From positions 588,734 to 652,733 of the forward strand of contig RPFO01000648.1 in NCBI GenBank assembly GCA_009746045.1: DNA of 64,000 nt, written 5' to 3'. Numbering within the stretch: position 1 is the first letter of the stretch; each line of letters begins with the position of its first letter. The stretch comes from Mesostigma viride. Its lineage: Eukaryota > Streptophyta > Mesostigmatophyceae > Mesostigmatales > Mesostigmataceae. The notes beneath the pieces are model-generated. The model was not told the DNA's origin and did no database searches. It was given only the letters and a program-made list of their open reading frames with translations. Positions 1-8,405 of this stretch are shown here, piece after piece. The position numbers were made by a program, and so were the translations under genes.

Positions 1-151
1 GCATTGAACCAGCGGGCCCCTGCGGGGGTTAAGATAGCCTAGCGCGGGCTGAGTCGCCATTAATTAAAGATGTTGCGACACGCTCTTTCGCGCACGGTGG
101 TCATGAGTTTAATCGGCGCAATGGGGTTGGCGCCAGGGGGGGGTAATTGGG

Positions 152-281
152 TGGAGGCTTCTTGCTTCCGCGTGCGGATTGAGAAACCTTAAGGCCACTG
201 TTAACTGCTGCATTTGTGGCAGGGCTCCACTTATTGTATTCAATCAAATGCTGGTCTTCTTGGGAGCTGAGTGATCTTAAT
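152..281. repeat. 130-bp direct repeat, copy 1
   Basis: Positions 152-281 match 910-1039 as a direct repeat over about 130 bp, with different flanks on both sides. The repeat could be a short terminal or split direct repeat of a retroelement, but no coding sequence between the copies supports that. Confidence 0.85.
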
Positions 282-909
282 CGGTTTTCTCTGAATATAG
301 TTTAATTAACGCATGTGGGAAAGATAAGGCCGCCATGCCTTGGCCTGGATGTGGAAGGCTGCCTGCGACATGGGCTGACTAATTCGATCTGTACAAAGGG
401 TTTCCTGCTCGCCCAAATTTTCCTTGGATGACCCGGTTGTTTATAAGGGTCGGTGGCTGTTAATTAGCGGTCCGAGAGAATTAATTGTAGGTTTTATACG
501 ACTTCACTTGCAAAGATTCGTGTTTGGTTGCACCAGCTGAGGTTAGGTGGGGACCTGTAGGGTCGGCTCAGTGGTTGCTTACCGAATCTTTGGCTGATTT
601 GGGTTATTTAGTGAGTCGTGATTAATTATTGTATAGTGGATTCGGACCGGCCCAAGGGGTCGATGGGCGAGTTTTATGTTTGTCAGTCTTGGGAACCTTG
701 TACAACTACCTGTACGGTTAACGCACTAGTCTGGGGGTGCGTGGCCACGCTGTTTGTAGTGGCGTTTTCAGCACTGTTCAGGCCGGTGTGTGACGCATGC
801 CGGTGTTAATTAATTTAGGATGATGTCAGCTTGTGTGTCGGCGGGCCATGCCTAAAGCAAGCTAGGCAGGCAATGATCCGCAATTGTTTCTTTCCCCTCC
901 CTCCCACCC

Positions 910-1039
910 TGGAGGCTTCTTGCTTCCGCGTGCGGATTGAGAAACCTTAAGGCCACTGTTAACTGCTGCATTTGTGGCAGGGCTCCACTTATTGTATTCA
1001 ATCAAATGCTGGTCTTCTTGGGAGCTGAGTGATCTTAAT
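910..1039. repeat. 130-bp direct repeat, copy 2
   Basis: Second copy of the repeat at 152-281. It ends exactly where the reading frame of the minus-strand remnant at 1041-1435 is cut off, so it may mark an insertion boundary. Confidence 0.85.
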
Positions 1040-1040
1040 A

Positions 1041-1435
1041 TTGTTCACGAAGGGAGGAGTAGGCAAAATGATCATAATTTCTGTCATCTAGAGGCATGGT
1101 GCTGAAATCACTATTATTAACTTCTAACTCAGCCACACGGGTAGGGACCTGGGCAGCCTCGTAGGCCGTGTCAGGGTAAAAGAGGGGTCATCACTAAATC
1201 TGCCACGTTGTTTAAAGGTAGGTGAGGTAAGAGAGGGACGACGGCGACCACCAGTAGTAGGAGAAGGAGGTGAGGTACGCAAGTTACCTTGAGGAGTGAG
1301 ATGGTGCACCGTTTCCAAGGAGTCCCGTCTGTTACCACGAGTATTGTTGTTATTATTGTTATTATTAGTAGTAGTATTAGTATTATTAGTATTATTGGTA
1401 GGTATAGGTGACATATCTCCACCCACTGGATCCAT
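1041..1435 (-). pseudogene. Asn-rich hypothetical protein remnant with one frameshift
   Basis: The frame starts with ATG at 1435, just after an AT-rich leader with TTAATTAATTAA, and runs through a poly-Asn tract encoded by an AAT/ATT microsatellite (about 1340-1400). After the residues FSDDP it hits a stop at 1124. A neighbouring frame then continues open and protein-like (LFYPDTAYEAAQ and onwards) to about 1041. This suggests one frameshift and truncation by the segment to the left. No family is recognised. Confidence 0.35.
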
Positions 1436-1494
1436 GTTTAATTAATTAAAAAGAAAAAGCAATGAAAGTTGCCTTATGAAAAGGATCTAGGAAC

Positions 1495-2114
1495 CTAAAT
1501 TGAAGCCAGGAAGGCAAAAGGAAAAACCTTGAATGTCCTAAGCAAAGAAAACAAATAGAATCGATCCTTTTTAACCACAGTAATGGATAGGGAACCAAAC
1601 TCTAAGGTGAGAGGGGTATCTGCACTAGAAGAGGATGCAACACGTCGAGGGGGAGAAGAAGGAGGGGTAGCAAAAACTAGGGATTCCACGGGAGGACGAC
1701 CATGAGGCATAGAGCGTACATGTAGGCCTAAATCTGATTCGCTATGGTCTATGAGGAACTGCTGAGCTTCTTCAAGGGTCACAAATTTCTTATACCTAAC
1801 TACGTTATATACTCGGTTCTGAACTATCTTCCTAGCATCGGACCAAGAAAGAAAAATGGCAGACCATTGAGGCGTAATCACTACGTAATATTTAGCTAGG
1901 CTATTATCGCTAGAAGAATGGGAAGGAGCAGTAAAAGAACGCCGCTGGCTCATGGTATGTAACGCACCTGGTTGGTCTTGAGAAGTCACGATAGGAGAAC
2001 GAGGAGTAGGAGGCGACTTAGCTGGGTTATCTGGATCACCGAAAGTACGAGGGCGGCAATGGTCCAGCGCTCGTTGTCCTAAAATCAGCGACCCAGTGAA
2101 TTCTGCGGGTGCCG
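1495..2114 (-). CDS. Protein with RNase H1 hybrid-binding (Cauli_VI-type) domain
   Basis: The frame is open from about 2114 (after a stop) to the stop at 1495; the first ATG in frame encodes MSQRRSF. Residues KYYVVI, then IFLSW, then YKKF and TLEEAQQFL (about 1753-1893) match the RNase H1 N-terminal hybrid-binding or caulimovirus viroplasmin fold (pattern YYVV, SW, YKKF, eEA..fl). This domain binds RNA/DNA hybrids or dsRNA and occurs in retroelements, RNase H1 and some viruses. No catalytic RNase H follows. It lies in a same-strand cluster with the ORFs at 2638-2775, 2328-2645 and 1041-1435. Whether it belongs to a retroelement or an endogenous virus is not settled. Confidence 0.55.
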
Positions 2115-2327
2115 CCGTCTAATGAACAGCAGCACGAAGGAAAAGGTGGAGTCTACCAAGACGCTAATCGTCTCACTATCGCCGAACCGAAACCATCCTC
2201 TATCTACGACAGTAAGCAACCATTCTCAGGAAAACAAAGCGAGGGAAAGGAGCTATCTATAAAAGGATTTTTCCGCTTCGAACACGTCCAACGTCTACAG
2301 GCAGAGCGTGTCCCGAATCGGGCAGCA

Positions 2328-2645
2328 CTACCCCCCCAGCTTGCAGGCGACCCGCCCATTACCTGTCAAGTAGGTGTCGTCTTCGTTTCCCTGGACGCGG
2401 AAGGGTTGATGCAAAGGCGTATGTGGCAGGGGATCGTCGTCTCGCTCTCTACCTACGAAAGTTCCTCCGAGTCCATTGTTACGTCCTAAACCTCTACCGC
2501 CACCTCTACCTCTACCCGGCCTAACGCTACCTAAACTAGTAAGGCCACCTCTAGTTAATCCCCTAGCGAAAGACGAACGAGACGATCCAGATCTCAAAGC
2601 ATTTACGTATGTGCTACTATAATACGCCATAAGCCATTTACACAA
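2328..2645 (-). CDS. Arg/Gly-rich hypothetical protein
   Basis: An ORF of about 100 codons; the likeliest ATG lies at about 2630 (MAYYSSTYVNALRSG). The middle is an RGRGGGRGLGR-type basic, glycine-rich stretch like those that bind RNA. It overlaps an antisense frame (2109-2489, plus) that looks less protein-like. The family is unknown; reality is inferred only from the composition and the same-strand clustering. Confidence 0.3.
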   Translation of the reverse strand: MCKWLMAYYSSTYVNALRSGSSRSSFARGLTRGGLTSLGSVRPGRGRGGGRGLGRNNGLGGTFVGRERDDDPLPHTPLHQPFRVQGNEDDTYLTGNGRVACKLGG

Positions 2646-2775
2646 ACCCGTTTACTCCAGGAATAGAGGAAGGAAACACAACTACACTGCCATGACCCAA
2701 GCTAATAATATGTGTTAATTCATTTAACACACGCCGAGTGCCAACACGAGGGGTAGAACGTGCATAAATGATCAT
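2638..2775 (-). CDS. Short hypothetical ORF (45 codons)
   Basis: Starts MIIYARSTPRVGT and ends VNGFV before a TAA that overlaps the start of the next minus-strand ORF. The codon use is AT-rich like its neighbours in the cluster. It could be the tail of a longer broken gene, because the frame stays open upstream for a further 11 codons. No family recognised. Confidence 0.25.
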   Translation of the reverse strand: MIIYARSTPRVGTRRVLNELTHIISLGHGSVVVFPSSIPGVNGFV

Positions 2776-2801
2776 CAACGGTCCAGCATGCTCGGGCCGA
2801 C

Positions 2802-3056
2802 ATGCCCTCGCCTACAGATGCACAGATGCAAGCTGGTCCACTACATTCTACCCCAAGGATAAGGACCACTAATAAAGTACGCGGCGCGACGCCCAAAAGC
2901 ATCCGATGCACCACGGTGTACTGTTACGAGGACAACAGTGTCCACCAGTACAAACTATACGTAAACCTAGGAACGACCGAGGCAAAAGACATAATTTACG
3001 TCCGTAACTACAACGAATTGTTACGCGACGTAACACCGTTGTGGGCGCAGTGGTGA
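2802..3056 (+). CDS. Hypothetical ORF, no recognised family
   Basis: An 84-codon frame with a protein-like C-terminal half (TVYCYEDNSVHQYKLYVNL). It abuts the start of the recombinase retroelement remnant at 3041 in a different frame. It could be a truncated gene interrupted by that element. Nothing further can be said. Confidence 0.2.
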   Translation: MPSPTDAQMQAGPLHSTPRIRTTNKVRGATPKSIRCTTVYCYEDNSVHQYKLYVNLGTTEAKDIIYVRNYNELLRDVTPLWAQW

Positions 3057-4147
3057 AGGGGCGGTCATCATCTTACCGCCTCAACACGTGGTGCCGCCGC
3101 GCTGCCGCCCTGGGCTGTGCCAGCAACACCAGGTACCACTGGGTGTACATCCGCTCGGAGCGAAACCCCGCTGACGCGCCCAGCCAGGGCCAGTGGGTGT
3201 GGGACCTGACCGCCGATGGCGATGTGGAGTGTAACCCGGGGCCGGGAGGGCGGCAGGAGCTACTGGAGAGCACCGTCACTGCTGCCCGCGACCCTGCGCA
3301 GCTACCATCGCGCAGTGTTCGCATACCTCCTGTGGGCTGAGCCCTATGGTGCTGTACCGCCGGAGGAAGCGGAGAGCGTGTTCTGCGAGTGGCTTGTGTC
3401 TGTCTACGAGGATGGAGGGGGAGCAGGGCGTTCCATGTGCATGAGGGCGCTGTGTGGGCTGCAACTGTAATACCCCAGCCAAGTACAGGGGTGGCGCGAG
3501 GCCCGCCGGCTCCTCTACGGGTGGCAGCGACGCGTGCAAAGGCATATAGCCCCAATCCGGTGCTGTGGGAGCTGCTCTACCTGGTGGTGCAGATCCTCCG
3601 CTGGCAGGGGGCGCCCATGGCAGCAGCTGTGTGCGTCATCACTTTCCAACAATACCTGCGCATCAGGGAGGCCTTCAAGCTCCGAGTGGGGGACGTGGCG
3701 CTGCGCGGCGACCGTCGCCTGGGGCAGCGGGGACTGGGCGCGCTTCTTCTGCGGGATCCCAAGACAGCCAAGGGGGGTGCACAGGCGGTGGTGGTGCAGG
3801 ACCCCCTCTCGCTGTACGTGCTCGAGCGCCTGTGCGCTGGGCGGGAGCCCGAGGAGCCCTTGTTTGGGAGCCTCAACTACAGCCAGTTCTCTCGTCGGTG
3901 GCACGCGGCGTGGGATGTTCTGGGCCTGCGGGGGATGTTTCCGCCCTACTCCATGCGGCATGGTGGGGCGACGTACGACTACCTGCCGGGCGTTTCACTC
4001 CCAGACATCAAGAAGCGCGGGCGTAAGCGCCAGTTCAAGTCGGTGGACCACTGCGTGGGCCTGCACCATGCTCTAGCGGTGCAAGCGCCACGGCGGGTGT
4101 GGTTGCTGGCTGACGAGTTCCCCCCCGCTCAGTGGAGTTCACACTGA
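3041..4147 (+). pseudogene. Tyrosine-recombinase retrotransposon remnant (RNase H end, 2A-like motif, recombinase)
   Basis: Coding similarity to the element at 20905-23934 begins inside RNase H (VVKGRSSSYRLN; NPADAPSQG). It continues through a 2A-like motif at 3221-3244 and then into a tyrosine recombinase with at least two frame changes and an in-frame stop (about 3250, 3470, 3530). The recombinase shows the first-Arg block (YLRIREAFKLRVGDV) and a lysine block (KTAKGGAQ). The usual HxxR block reads YSMRHGGAT, and the position of the catalytic Tyr reads KSVDHCV, with Cys. The copy is therefore frameshifted and very probably inactive. The family is DIRS/PAT/kangaroo-like, known from green algae. 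The RT is missing on the left. Confidence 0.8.
3221..3244 (+). other. 2A-like ribosome-skipping motif
   Basis: The codons read DVECNPGP, preceded by Gly, which fits the D(V/I)ExNPG|P consensus of 2A peptides. It sits between the RNase H and tyrosine-recombinase parts of the retrotransposon remnant, where skipping would release the two enzymes as separate proteins. Function is inferred from the motif only. Confidence 0.6.
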
Positions 4148-4293
4148 CAGTAGCAAGTGTGTGGATGCGCCCATCAAGTTTCGTTTAAGTGGCCAGCCGG
4201 AGCGGCTGCTTAGGTTTTAGCGGGCAAGTGTTCGAAGCGCGTCATTGGTGAATTACTTGGGGAACTTGGGTTTCCCCGCGAAACTCCAACCGC

Positions 4294-4604
4294 ACGTTCA
4301 GATTTCCAAATCTCAAGTAAAGTTCGGCGGAACTTTCTGAACGGGGGCAGTTGACGAGCAGCATTCCTCCGGACGAATGAATTGCGTTCCATACTTGCGC
4401 AAAATTTTGAAAGGTAGCTTGCGTGCAGCCCTACTAAAATTTGCGCGGACGTTCAGATTTCCAAATCTCAAGTAAATTTCGGCGGAACTTTCTGAACGGG
4501 GGTAGTTGGCGGGCACCGTTCCTCCAGACGCATGAAATGCGTTCCATACTAGCGCAAATTTTTGAATGGTAGCTTGCGTGCAGCCCTACTAAAATTTGCG
4601 CGAA
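4294..4604. repeat. 155-bp tandem duplication
   Basis: Two diverged copies begin at 4294 and 4449 with ACGTTCAGATTTCC and end near AAAATTTGCGCG. Confidence 0.8.
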
Positions 4605-4795
4605 GTGTGGGACTGAAAATTCGTAACGGAAACGTTTTGGTAGTTGCCGTCACTTCCTCTTGTGTAAACGTGTGGGAGTGAAAATTTGTAACGGAAACGT
4701 TTTGGTAGTTGCCGTCACTTCATTTTGCGCGAGTGTTGGGCTGAAAATTCGTAACGGAAACTTTTTGGTAGTTGGCGTCACTTCCTTTGGTTTGA
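4605..4795. repeat. About 64-bp unit, three tandem copies
   Basis: Copies begin at 4605, 4670 and 4733 (GTGTGGGACTGAAAAT and variants), each containing CGGAAACGTTTTGG or a near match. Confidence 0.8.
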
Positions 4796-4967
4796 CTGAA
4801 AATTCGCTGAAATTCGCTGAATTCGTACCGTAGCCTAATGTTAGTACCTCGAAGTGACGGAGAACCTAAAAATTTGCCCACAAGTACACTTGGCAGCGCG
4901 CTCACTGGGAAAAATTGTACAGCCGCTCCGGCGGGCCACTTGAACGAATTGTAATGTGCCCCGGTCT

Positions 4968-5141
4968 AGTTAGCGAGCAGCCAGAACTGTGAGTTCCTGG
5001 TCTCTCACGCCACACAACGGGATGAGCCAAAGTTGCAAGGCAGCAACCTTTTAACCCGTGCACCAAGCCACGACCACGGTGAGCGGTTCCACGTCCAATG
5101 TGGGAGCCTCGGTTCGTGCTTGCCAAGCTAGCTGGTCATCC
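4968..5141 (-). repeat. 3' LTR of copia-type element, outer piece
   Basis: The first 174 bp of the 648-bp LTR, beginning AGTTAGC. It matches 15704-15877 apart from an A/C change in GCCAAGCTAGC. The nested element begins at 5142. Confidence 0.9.
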
Positions 5142-5885
5142 TGTCAAATATCTAGCGATGTTTCTCTACTTTTGTCACGCATTATGTTATCACGCATTAT
5201 ATGCGGGGAAAATTGACGCCGTCAGCTAGGTGTTTATTTACACGACTTGTTGTTGGGTTTGCATCCCTATTAATTGCACCCACAGGTCGTTGACTAGTTT
5301 AATATCATATACAATGTTTGAGTGTACTAAAATCCGAATGATGTTGCTCGGAATACAGCAAGCGTTACCTGTCAGCACCGTTACAGGTGCCGTAATTTAC
5401 ATCGGCTCTCTCCGGATCAGATCAGGTCCGCAGTTTGTGGTGCCGCCCTGGAGGCGATAGGACTTTGAGCCTATCAGACCACACACACAATGTACCATGA
5501 TGTGGACAATAGATTACAGGCTGCAAAGTCGTTATTATCTAGTGTTCTTTCCGTGGTTGTAGAGACGCTAAGCTGCAGTGCCGTCAGATGTAAATCAACG
5601 GTGCATAATGCATTAGCCGCCACTACTTTGTGTGCCTAGAGTTGTTTGCTTGCCTAGCCGTGTGTGGCCCCGACCCAGTGTTGGTCGTGTGACCCTGCCC
5701 AGTGTTGGCATTGTCATTTGCCCTGGCCCAGTGTTGGCTATGGTAGACTGCGCCCAGTGTTGGCCGCACCGTGTTTTCCACTCTCAGTAAACGTATTTTA
5801 ATACAAGAAGTCTTTTCCATACACTTGTGCAATATCTGGGTCATAACAGGCAAAAGATCTTTCCTCCGAGCCCCGGTTTCTGACA
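5142..5885 (+). repeat. 5' LTR of gag-only element (744 bp)
   Basis: Begins TGTCAAATATC and ends GGTTTCTGACA. It carries four copies of CCCAGTGTTGG near 5657-5763. The open frame at 5230-5460 occurs identically in the other LTR and is not taken as a gene. Confidence 0.93.
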
Positions 5886-5897
5886 TGGTATCGAGTA
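5886..5897 (+). promoter_or_regulatory. Primer-binding site
   Basis: TGGTATCGAGTA follows the 5' LTR directly. It resembles the TGGTATCAGAGC initiator-Met-tRNA primer-binding site of many plant copia elements. Confidence 0.65.
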
Positions 5898-5901
5898 GCG
5901 A

Positions 5902-6303
5902 GTGATGCCTATGAACCCATATTTTCCAATTCCCAACGACCGCAACCTGAGATCTGGAATTGAGCTTTTTCAATTTCCCGAAGAATCTTGCCCAGACTAC
6001 CTCGCAAGAGCAAATCTGCTTTTTGCCCAAGTTGAAGACATCTTCCCGGGCGTGTTTCCTGAATCTGCCTACTGCCGCTGGCTCCTGCGTGGCATTCGAC
6101 AAGAATTTTTCAACTGTGTGTGTTTCAGCGAACTTCCAGACTTTTCAATCAGAAATCTACAGGATCTGCTCGACAACAACGCAGTATCTCTGGAGAGATT
6201 AAATCACACTTTACTTCACATTACAAATCTCCAACGCAATCAAGAACATGTCGGGAGGTGCGCCAGCTGTGGCACGAGAAGTCAAGGAGAGCAGCGTTCT
6301 TAG
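5902..6303 (+). CDS. Unknown ORF upstream of gag in the gag-only element
   Basis: A 133-codon frame starting just after the primer-binding site. It is acidic and Leu-rich, with no recognised domain and the C-terminal sequence CASCGTRSQGEQRS. It overlaps gag by 56 bp in another frame. Given the recent insertion an intact frame is weak evidence of function. It could be an extra protein, or an N-terminal extension reaching gag by frameshift. Confidence 0.4.
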   Translation: MMPMNPYFPIPNDRNLRSGIELFQFPEESCPDYLARANLLFAQVEDIFPGVFPESAYCRWLLRGIRQEFFNCVCFSELPDFSIRNLQDLLDNNAVSLERLNHTLLHITNLQRNQEHVGRCASCGTRSQGEQRS

Positions 6304-7132
6304 TGCTCTCAAGAATCTCAACTTCGATGGGAGCGACCCCAAGAAATTCACCGGATTCCGAATCAAGGCGGAAGGGCAATTCGACGCCCTTGGATATTCA
6401 GATGTACTAGCTGGAAAGGATCCGATCGTGGTAAAGCAGCAAAAAATTGGCTACGCTGCCCTGATTGCTGGCCTCGACGGCAACGCGCTACTGCATGCCG
6501 CTACGGCCCCCAACAAGTATATGCACGAGGCGTGGACCGTCCTGGTTGACGTCTATGGACGTGACGAAACGACATCCACCCATCAGGCCGCGACACTTGA
6601 GGAACTGCTGTCAGCTGAGCAGATTCCCATGGATTCTGTTCCTGCAAATGTCAATCTCACCGAACGATTGTACCTGCAATATAATAAATTAAGCAACAAT
6701 AAACTCCATGATTCCATCCTGGTGACATCACACCGCCGCAGACTTCCTGCCCAGTATGGCCCCGTCCTGGCGGCGTACAACCTTCCCCCCGACTTGACGT
6801 GGAAAGACTACAAGACCGCCGTCCTGAAAGTGGACGACCATCTGCGTGTGCACCGCGCGGCCCAAGCTGGCAGCTCAGATTCCAGTGCACCAGTGTATCA
6901 TACTGCTGCCTGCCCCCACTGTGCGGGTACTATCGACGAATCAGTCTTCCTCACCAAGGGTGGGAAAGTGCTGACCTGCAAGCACTGCCACCGTACCGGT
7001 CACACTGAGGATCGCTGCTGGTCCAAGAAGGCGGAGAACAAGTCCAAGAAACCTGAGGCGCACTTCACCATGGACGGCGAGCCACTGGCTGACGACGTGG
7101 CAGATGTTCCTGCTGGTTTTTTCATTGAGTAG
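6248..7132 (+). CDS. Gag protein with CCHC zinc knuckle
   Basis: A 294-residue copia-type Gag: a helical capsid-like region (about residues 15-200, including WTVLVDVYG and LYLQYNKL), then a CPHC pair at 222-225 and a CCHC knuckle CKHCHRTGHTEDRC at 244-257, then a basic and acidic tail. Gag coats the element RNA into particles. The frame stops before the 3' LTR, and no pol follows, so the element depends on enzymes of a partner, perhaps the type it is inserted in. Confidence 0.85.
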   Translation: MSGGAPAVAREVKESSVLSALKNLNFDGSDPKKFTGFRIKAEGQFDALGYSDVLAGKDPIVVKQQKIGYAALIAGLDGNALLHAATAPNKYMHEAWTVLVDVYGRDETTSTHQAATLEELLSAEQIPMDSVPANVNLTERLYLQYNKLSNNKLHDSILVTSHRRRLPAQYGPVLAAYNLPPDLTWKDYKTAVLKVDDHLRVHRAAQAGSSDSSAPVYHTAACPHCAGTIDESVFLTKGGKVLTCKHCHRTGHTEDRCWSKKAENKSKKPEAHFTMDGEPLADDVADVPAGFFIE

Positions 7133-7162
7133 CCGGAATACGTGACATGCAGTATGGGGGTG

Positions 7163-7906
7163 TGTCAAATATCTAGCGATGTTTCTCTACTTTTGTCACG
7201 CATTATGTTATCACGCATTATATGCGGGGAAAATTGACGCCGTCAGCTAGGTGTTTATTTACACGACTTGTTGTTGGGTTTGCATCCCTATTAATTGCAC
7301 CCACAGGTCGTTGACTAGTTTAATATCATATACAATGTTTGAGTGTACTAAAATCCGAATGATGTTGCTCGGAATACAGCAAGCGTTACCTGTCAGCACC
7401 GTTACAGGTGCCGTAATTTACATCGGCTCTCTCCGGATCAGATCAGGTCCGCAGTTTGTGGTGCCGCCCTGGAGGCGATAGGACTTTGAGCCTATCAGAC
7501 CACACACACAATGTACCATGATGTGGACAATAGATTACAGGCTGCAAAGTCGTTATTATCTAGTGTTCTTTCCGTGGTTGTAGAGACGCTAAGCTGCAGT
7601 GCCGTCAGATGTAAATCAACGGTGCATAATGCATTAGCCGCCACTACTTTGTGTGCCTAGAGTTGTTTGCTTGCCTAGCCGTGTGTGGCCCCGACCCAGT
7701 GTTGGTCGTGTGACCCTGCCCAGTGTTGGCATTGTCATTTGCCCTGGCCCAGTGTTGGCTATGGTAGACTGCGCCCAGTGTTGGCCGCACCGTGTTTTCC
7801 ACTCTCAGTAAACGTATTTTAATACAAGAAGTCTTTTCCATACACTTGTGCAATATCTGGGTCATAACAGGCAAAAGATCTTTCCTCCGAGCCCCGGTTT
7901 CTGACA
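7163..7906 (+). repeat. 3' LTR of gag-only element (744 bp)
   Basis: Same length and, by eye, same sequence as 5142-5885. It is preceded by a short G-run (GGGGG at about 7155) that may be the polypurine primer. It is followed by the CATCC duplication at 7907-7911. Confidence 0.93.
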
Positions 7907-7911
7907 CATCC

Positions 7912-8385
7912 CCCATGACCAAGCTATATCCTTTGCGTTGTTCCTCGTTCCCATCGGCGTGACGAGGCACGTGCAGGCAGGCAAGCAAATCCTCAACGTC
8001 CACTGGCATCAGTGCAGAGCCAGGACGAACTGGATTTGCCTAGATTCTGCAACCTAGGAAGTACAGGACCTGTCACAAGCCTGCAAGGCCTAGTATCCTT
8101 GCAGACCTGTGCCAGTTCCTGTAGTCCACCAGTCACAGGCTGCTGCTCCTCTGGTCTACGTGGACCACAGTCACGTGATAGTCAGGCTAAGCCTGTGCAG
8201 GCACGGCCTGCCACGTGTCCTGTCCACTATACCAGAGGACTGTACCTTAGTCGGCCACGGACGGCTAGGACTTCGGGACCTCATATCTTTCTCGTCCCTT
8301 GTCTCTTTCAGGCGGTCAGCACGGCGTTGGAAAGGTCTTTCCAAACTGCATCCACTTAGCATATTGGTTGCCCAAAATGCTAACT
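7912..8385 (-). repeat. 3' LTR of copia-type element, inner piece
   Basis: The remaining 474 bp of the 648-bp LTR, ending GCTAACT. Together with 4968-5141 it equals the copy at 15704-16351. Confidence 0.9.
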
Positions 8386-8405
8386 CCAACCCTTTCTTCT
8401 TTTGG
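8386..8405 (-). promoter_or_regulatory. Polypurine tract of copia-type element
   Basis: On the minus strand the bases just before the 3' LTR are purine-rich (AAAAGAAGAAAGGGTTGG). This fits a plus-strand primer and confirms minus orientation. Confidence 0.7.

Larger units (their letters stand above)
1..1039. other. AT-motif-rich segment, no recognised gene
   Basis: This stretch contains a 130-bp direct repeat (152-281 and 910-1039) and many TTAATTAA-like motifs (near 59, 300, 459, 478, 621 and 806) that are rare in the rest of the GC-richer window. One small open frame (618-809, GTG start, 63 codons) has a hydrophobic stretch and is bracketed by such motifs. No protein family is recognised. 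The segment could be the terminal region of a mobile element, because its right edge (1039) coincides with the point where a minus-strand coding remnant stops. Confidence 0.5.
4148..4967. other. Non-coding tail with two short tandem repeats
   Basis: No credible gene. It contains a duplicated 155-bp unit and a triplicated 64-bp unit, annotated separately. It may be the 3' non-coding part of the recombinase retrotransposon to the left. The copia-type element is inserted at its right edge (target GGTCT at 4963-4967). Confidence 0.5.
5142..7906 (+). mobile_element. Gag-only LTR retrotransposon (TR-GAG-like), nested
   Basis: A complete 2,765-bp element with 744-bp LTRs that look identical, terminal TGTCA/TGACA, and 5-bp target duplications CATCC at 5137-5141 and 7907-7911. 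Removing it and one CATCC makes the surrounding LTR continuous with the copy at 15704-16351, which proves the insertion. A primer-binding site follows the left LTR. The interior encodes a 133-codon ORF and an overlapping gag with a CCHC knuckle, but no protease, integrase or RT. It must be mobilised in trans. The identical LTRs imply a very recent insertion. Confidence 0.93.

Noticed and set aside
1171-1422. 83-codon Ile/Leu-rich frame
   Set aside because: It is an out-of-frame reading of the AAT/ATT microsatellite and overlaps the better Asn-rich frame.
4605-4795. Right-hand split direct repeats of the recombinase retrotransposon at 3041-4147
   Set aside because: The repeats after 4148 do not match anything in 1-3040, so the expected split-repeat structure could not be shown.
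5230-5460. 76-codon frame present twice (also 7251-7481)
   Set aside because: It lies in the LTR of the gag-only element and is duplicated only because LTRs are; no family or start context.
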